A stretch of DNA of 17,096 bases, from positions 500 through 17,595 of the forward strand of contig DBNL01000046.1 in the NCBI GenBank assembly GCA_002299785.1, in the 5' to 3' direction. Under the pieces are notes generated by a model. It did not search any database. It was not told the DNA's origin and saw only the letters and a list, made by a program, of their open reading frames with translations. Source of the stretch: Verrucomicrobia bacterium UBA673. Its GTDB lineage: Bacteria; Verrucomicrobiota; Verrucomicrobiia; Limisphaerales; UBA1096. Of the stretch, positions 15,958 through 17,096 are shown one piece after another. A program made the position numbers and the translations under genes. The stretch's first letter is position 1. Each line of letters opens with the position of its first letter.

Positions 15958-16725
15958 TTGGCCAATCCCTGGCGTTGGGGCTATAACGCCGCTGTGCCAA
16001 AACGTGCCGAAGCCACTCAACTTATCGCTGCCGCCGCCGAGTTGCGCGATGCTGTCAACCGCCTTGGCTTTATGCCGCCGGTCGAGTTCGTTTACAACCC
16101 GCTCGACTATGCTTGGGCGGCGCACGAGCAGTTTCTAAGCCGCTACGGGGGCGGGGCCAAGCGCGTGATCTTTCTAGGCATGAACCCCGGGCCCTTCGGC
16201 ATGGCACAGGTTGGCGTGCCGTTCGGCGAGGTGGCCGCTGTTCGCGACTGGCTCCGCATCGACGCGCCCATCGGCAAGCCGGCTAAAGAGCATCCCAAGC
16301 GCCTCGTGTTGGGCCTTGACTGCCCGCGCAGCGAGGTGAGTGGCCGCCGGTTTTGGGGTTTTTTCAACAAAAAATTTGGGCAACCGGAGGCTTTCTTCGC
16401 TGGGCATTTCGTCGTGAACTACTGCCCGTTGGCCTTCCTCGAGGACACCGGCCGCAACCGCACGCCGGACAAGCTACCCGCTGATGAGACCCAGCCGCTT
16501 GAGGAAATCTGCAACGCGCACTTGGTCAGGGTCGTGGCGATTTTGCAGCCAGAATGGCTCGTGGCCGTTGGCGGGTTCGCAGAGAAAAAAGCGCTCGAAG
16601 TGCTTGGCCAAGCGGATGTAAGGATTGGCCGCATACTGCACCCCAGCCCCGCCAGCCCCGCCGCCAACCGCGGCTGGGCCGAACAGGCGGAAAAACAACT
16701 CAAGGAGCAGGGCATCTGGGTGTGA
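15958..16725 (+). CDS. single-strand-selective monofunctional uracil-DNA glycosylase (SMUG1 family)
   Basis: This enzyme removes uracil and some oxidised pyrimidines from DNA as the first step of base excision repair. The 255-residue protein has SMUG1 motif 1, FLGMNPGPFGMAQVGVPFGE (residues 72-91, with the active-site Asn78-type position in GMNPG), and motif 2, HPSPASPAANRGW (228-240), with the conserved His. VVNYCPLAFL and LPADETQPLEEIC are also family-like. The start is TTG at 15958: an in-frame TAG lies at 15925-15927, no ATG or GTG falls between, and the first internal ATG would cut off the N-terminal region. SMUG1 is best known from animals but occurs in some bacteria. Confidence 0.93.
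   Translation: MANPWRWGYNAAVPKRAEATQLIAAAAELRDAVNRLGFMPPVEFVYNPLDYAWAAHEQFLSRYGGGAKRVIFLGMNPGPFGMAQVGVPFGEVAAVRDWLRIDAPIGKPAKEHPKRLVLGLDCPRSEVSGRRFWGFFNKKFGQPEAFFAGHFVVNYCPLAFLEDTGRNRTPDKLPADETQPLEEICNAHLVRVVAILQPEWLVAVGGFAEKKALEVLGQADVRIGRILHPSPASPAANRGWAEQAEKQLKEQGIWV
16603..16612. repeat. CTTGGCCAAG palindrome 8
   Basis: Exact decamer in the SMUG1 gene, extended to GCTTGGCCAAGC. Read as Leu-Gly-Gln-Ala. A near copy (CTTGGCCAAT, 15957-15966) contains the TTG start codon of the same gene. Confidence 0.85.
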
Positions 16726-16752
16726 AATTTTTAGTTCTCATTTTGAAAATGG

Positions 16753-16770
16753 GACACGGATCTCACGGAT
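16753..16770 (+). repeat. 18-bp GACACGGAT-type intergenic repeat, copy 2
   Basis: GACACGGATCTCACGGAT matches copy 1 (2465-2482, minus strand) at 16 of 18 bases. It lies just after the SMUG1 gene and upstream of the second 22-bp repeat. Confidence 0.7.
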
Positions 16771-16896
16771 GAGCAAGGGCTTGAAGAACTGAAAATTTTT
16801 TAAGCTGCGAAAGAATACAGCTCAGCATATAACTTAAAGAATGAATCCTTAAAACCTCATGTTTTAATTTTGAAGAACCGATAGCCGCGAACCAAT

Positions 16897-16918
16897 CTTA
16901 AAACTTGAAACTTGAAAC
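16897..16918 (+). repeat. 22-bp intergenic repeat, copy 2 (upstream of prfB)
   Basis: Perfect 22-base match to the reverse complement of 2386-2407, with the ACTTGAA heptamer twice in tandem. It ends 25 bp before the prfB start codon and has the same orientation relative to prfB as copy 1 has relative to kdsB. Confidence 0.85.
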
Positions 16919-16943
16919 ATTAAAAAATACATTGAGGGCAGTT

Positions 16944-17096
16944 ATGTTTGAGGACATTGAGGATCAACTGAAAGCTGCTGCAGAACAAATTGTTCATCTC
17001 AGGAGGTATCTTTGACGTTCCAAAGACACAAAACCGCCTGACGGAAATTGATGGGGAGATGTCCCAGAACAATTTCTGGGACAATCGCACTTACGC
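16944..17096 (+). CDS. prfB: peptide chain release factor 2, 5' part, with programmed +1 frameshift
   Basis: RF2 ends translation at UGA and UAA. The ATG at 16944 has GAGGG five bases upstream. The zero frame runs 23 codons (MFEDIEDQLKAAAEQIVHL, then RRYL) and stops at in-frame TGA (17013-17015). Directly before it is AGGAGG-TAT-CTT, and a C follows the TGA: the canonical RF2 autoregulatory frameshift site. After a +1 slip on CTT, reading continues as DVPKTQNRLTEIDGEMSQNN and then FWDN, which matches the start of RF2 (SxxxFWdd). So when RF2 is scarce, ribosomes pause at UGA, shift and make more RF2. The gene runs off the right edge. The ORF is easily missed or called as two fragments. Confidence 0.93.
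17001..17016 (+). promoter_or_regulatory. programmed +1 ribosomal frameshift site of prfB
   Basis: AGGAGGTATCTTTGAC combines an internal Shine-Dalgarno (17001-17006), the slippery CTT (17010-17012), the UGA stop and the 3' C that weakens termination. The spacing between Shine-Dalgarno and slip codon is that of the well-studied E. coli site. Confidence 0.93.
17060..17083 (+). other. perfect 10-bp stem-loop downstream of the frameshift site
   Basis: TGTCCCAGAA (17060-17069), loop CAAT, TTCTGGGACA (17074-17083) form a perfect 10-bp hairpin in the prfB message, 44 bases after the UGA. It lies over the conserved SxxxFWD codons. The role is unknown. Confidence 0.7.

Noticed and set aside
16736..16754. 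TCTCATTTT-G-AAAATGGGA as a terminator of the SMUG1 gene
   Set aside because: The stem is AT-rich with a G-U pair, realistic loop geometry leaves about 6 bp, and no U-tract follows.

Overview
The window looks like a chromosomal segment of a Gram-negative member of the Verrucomicrobiota or a close PVC-superphylum relative. This is inferred from gene content: a Tat-exported DUF1501 protein, a secreted pentapeptide-repeat protein with a 'STDL..W...YFR' domain, a beta-helix protein of the pectate-lyase superfamily, a Kdo-activating enzyme and an O-antigen-ligase-like protein. Several genes lack a convincing Shine-Dalgarno site and start with GTG or TTG. No tRNA, rRNA, CRISPR array or complete insertion sequence was found.

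Layout. On the minus strand at the left edge lie pyrG (its last residues are cut off by the window) and kdsB, overlapping by GTGA. KdsB consumes the CTP that PyrG makes, to activate Kdo for lipopolysaccharide. A SirB1/transglutaminase-like gene (2591-3466, +) converges on a TetR-family regulator gene (3481-4167, -). The regulator is divergent from a gene for a 1133-residue secreted beta-propeller protein (4488-7889, +), and the AT-rich space between them is full of inverted repeats that look like operators. Next, on the minus strand, are an O-antigen ligase/TPR protein (7943-9883) and the wreck of a secreted alpha/beta-hydrolase (9943-10497), which has lost its middle including the nucleophile. 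A beta-helix protein (10570-12000, +) converges with only 6 bp of space on a DUF1501 plus pentapeptide-repeat operon (14266 to 12007, -). Then come a LolA-like exported protein and a 118-residue unknown protein (both -), a SMUG1-type uracil-DNA glycosylase (+), and the start of prfB (+), which carries the programmed +1 frameshift site of release factor 2.

Three things go beyond ordinary gene content. (1) The palindrome CTTGGCCAAG occurs eight times exactly in 17 kb (random expectation about 0.02), in several genes, on both strands and in different reading frames, like the HIP1 palindrome of cyanobacteria. (2) A two-part intergenic repeat, including a perfect 22-bp match, sits upstream of both kdsB and prfB in the same order and in the same orientation relative to the gene. 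(3) prfB has the canonical AGGAGG-TAT-CTT-TGA-C recoding site, followed by a 10-bp perfect stem-loop. Most functional calls rest on recognised motifs; no database search could be run.
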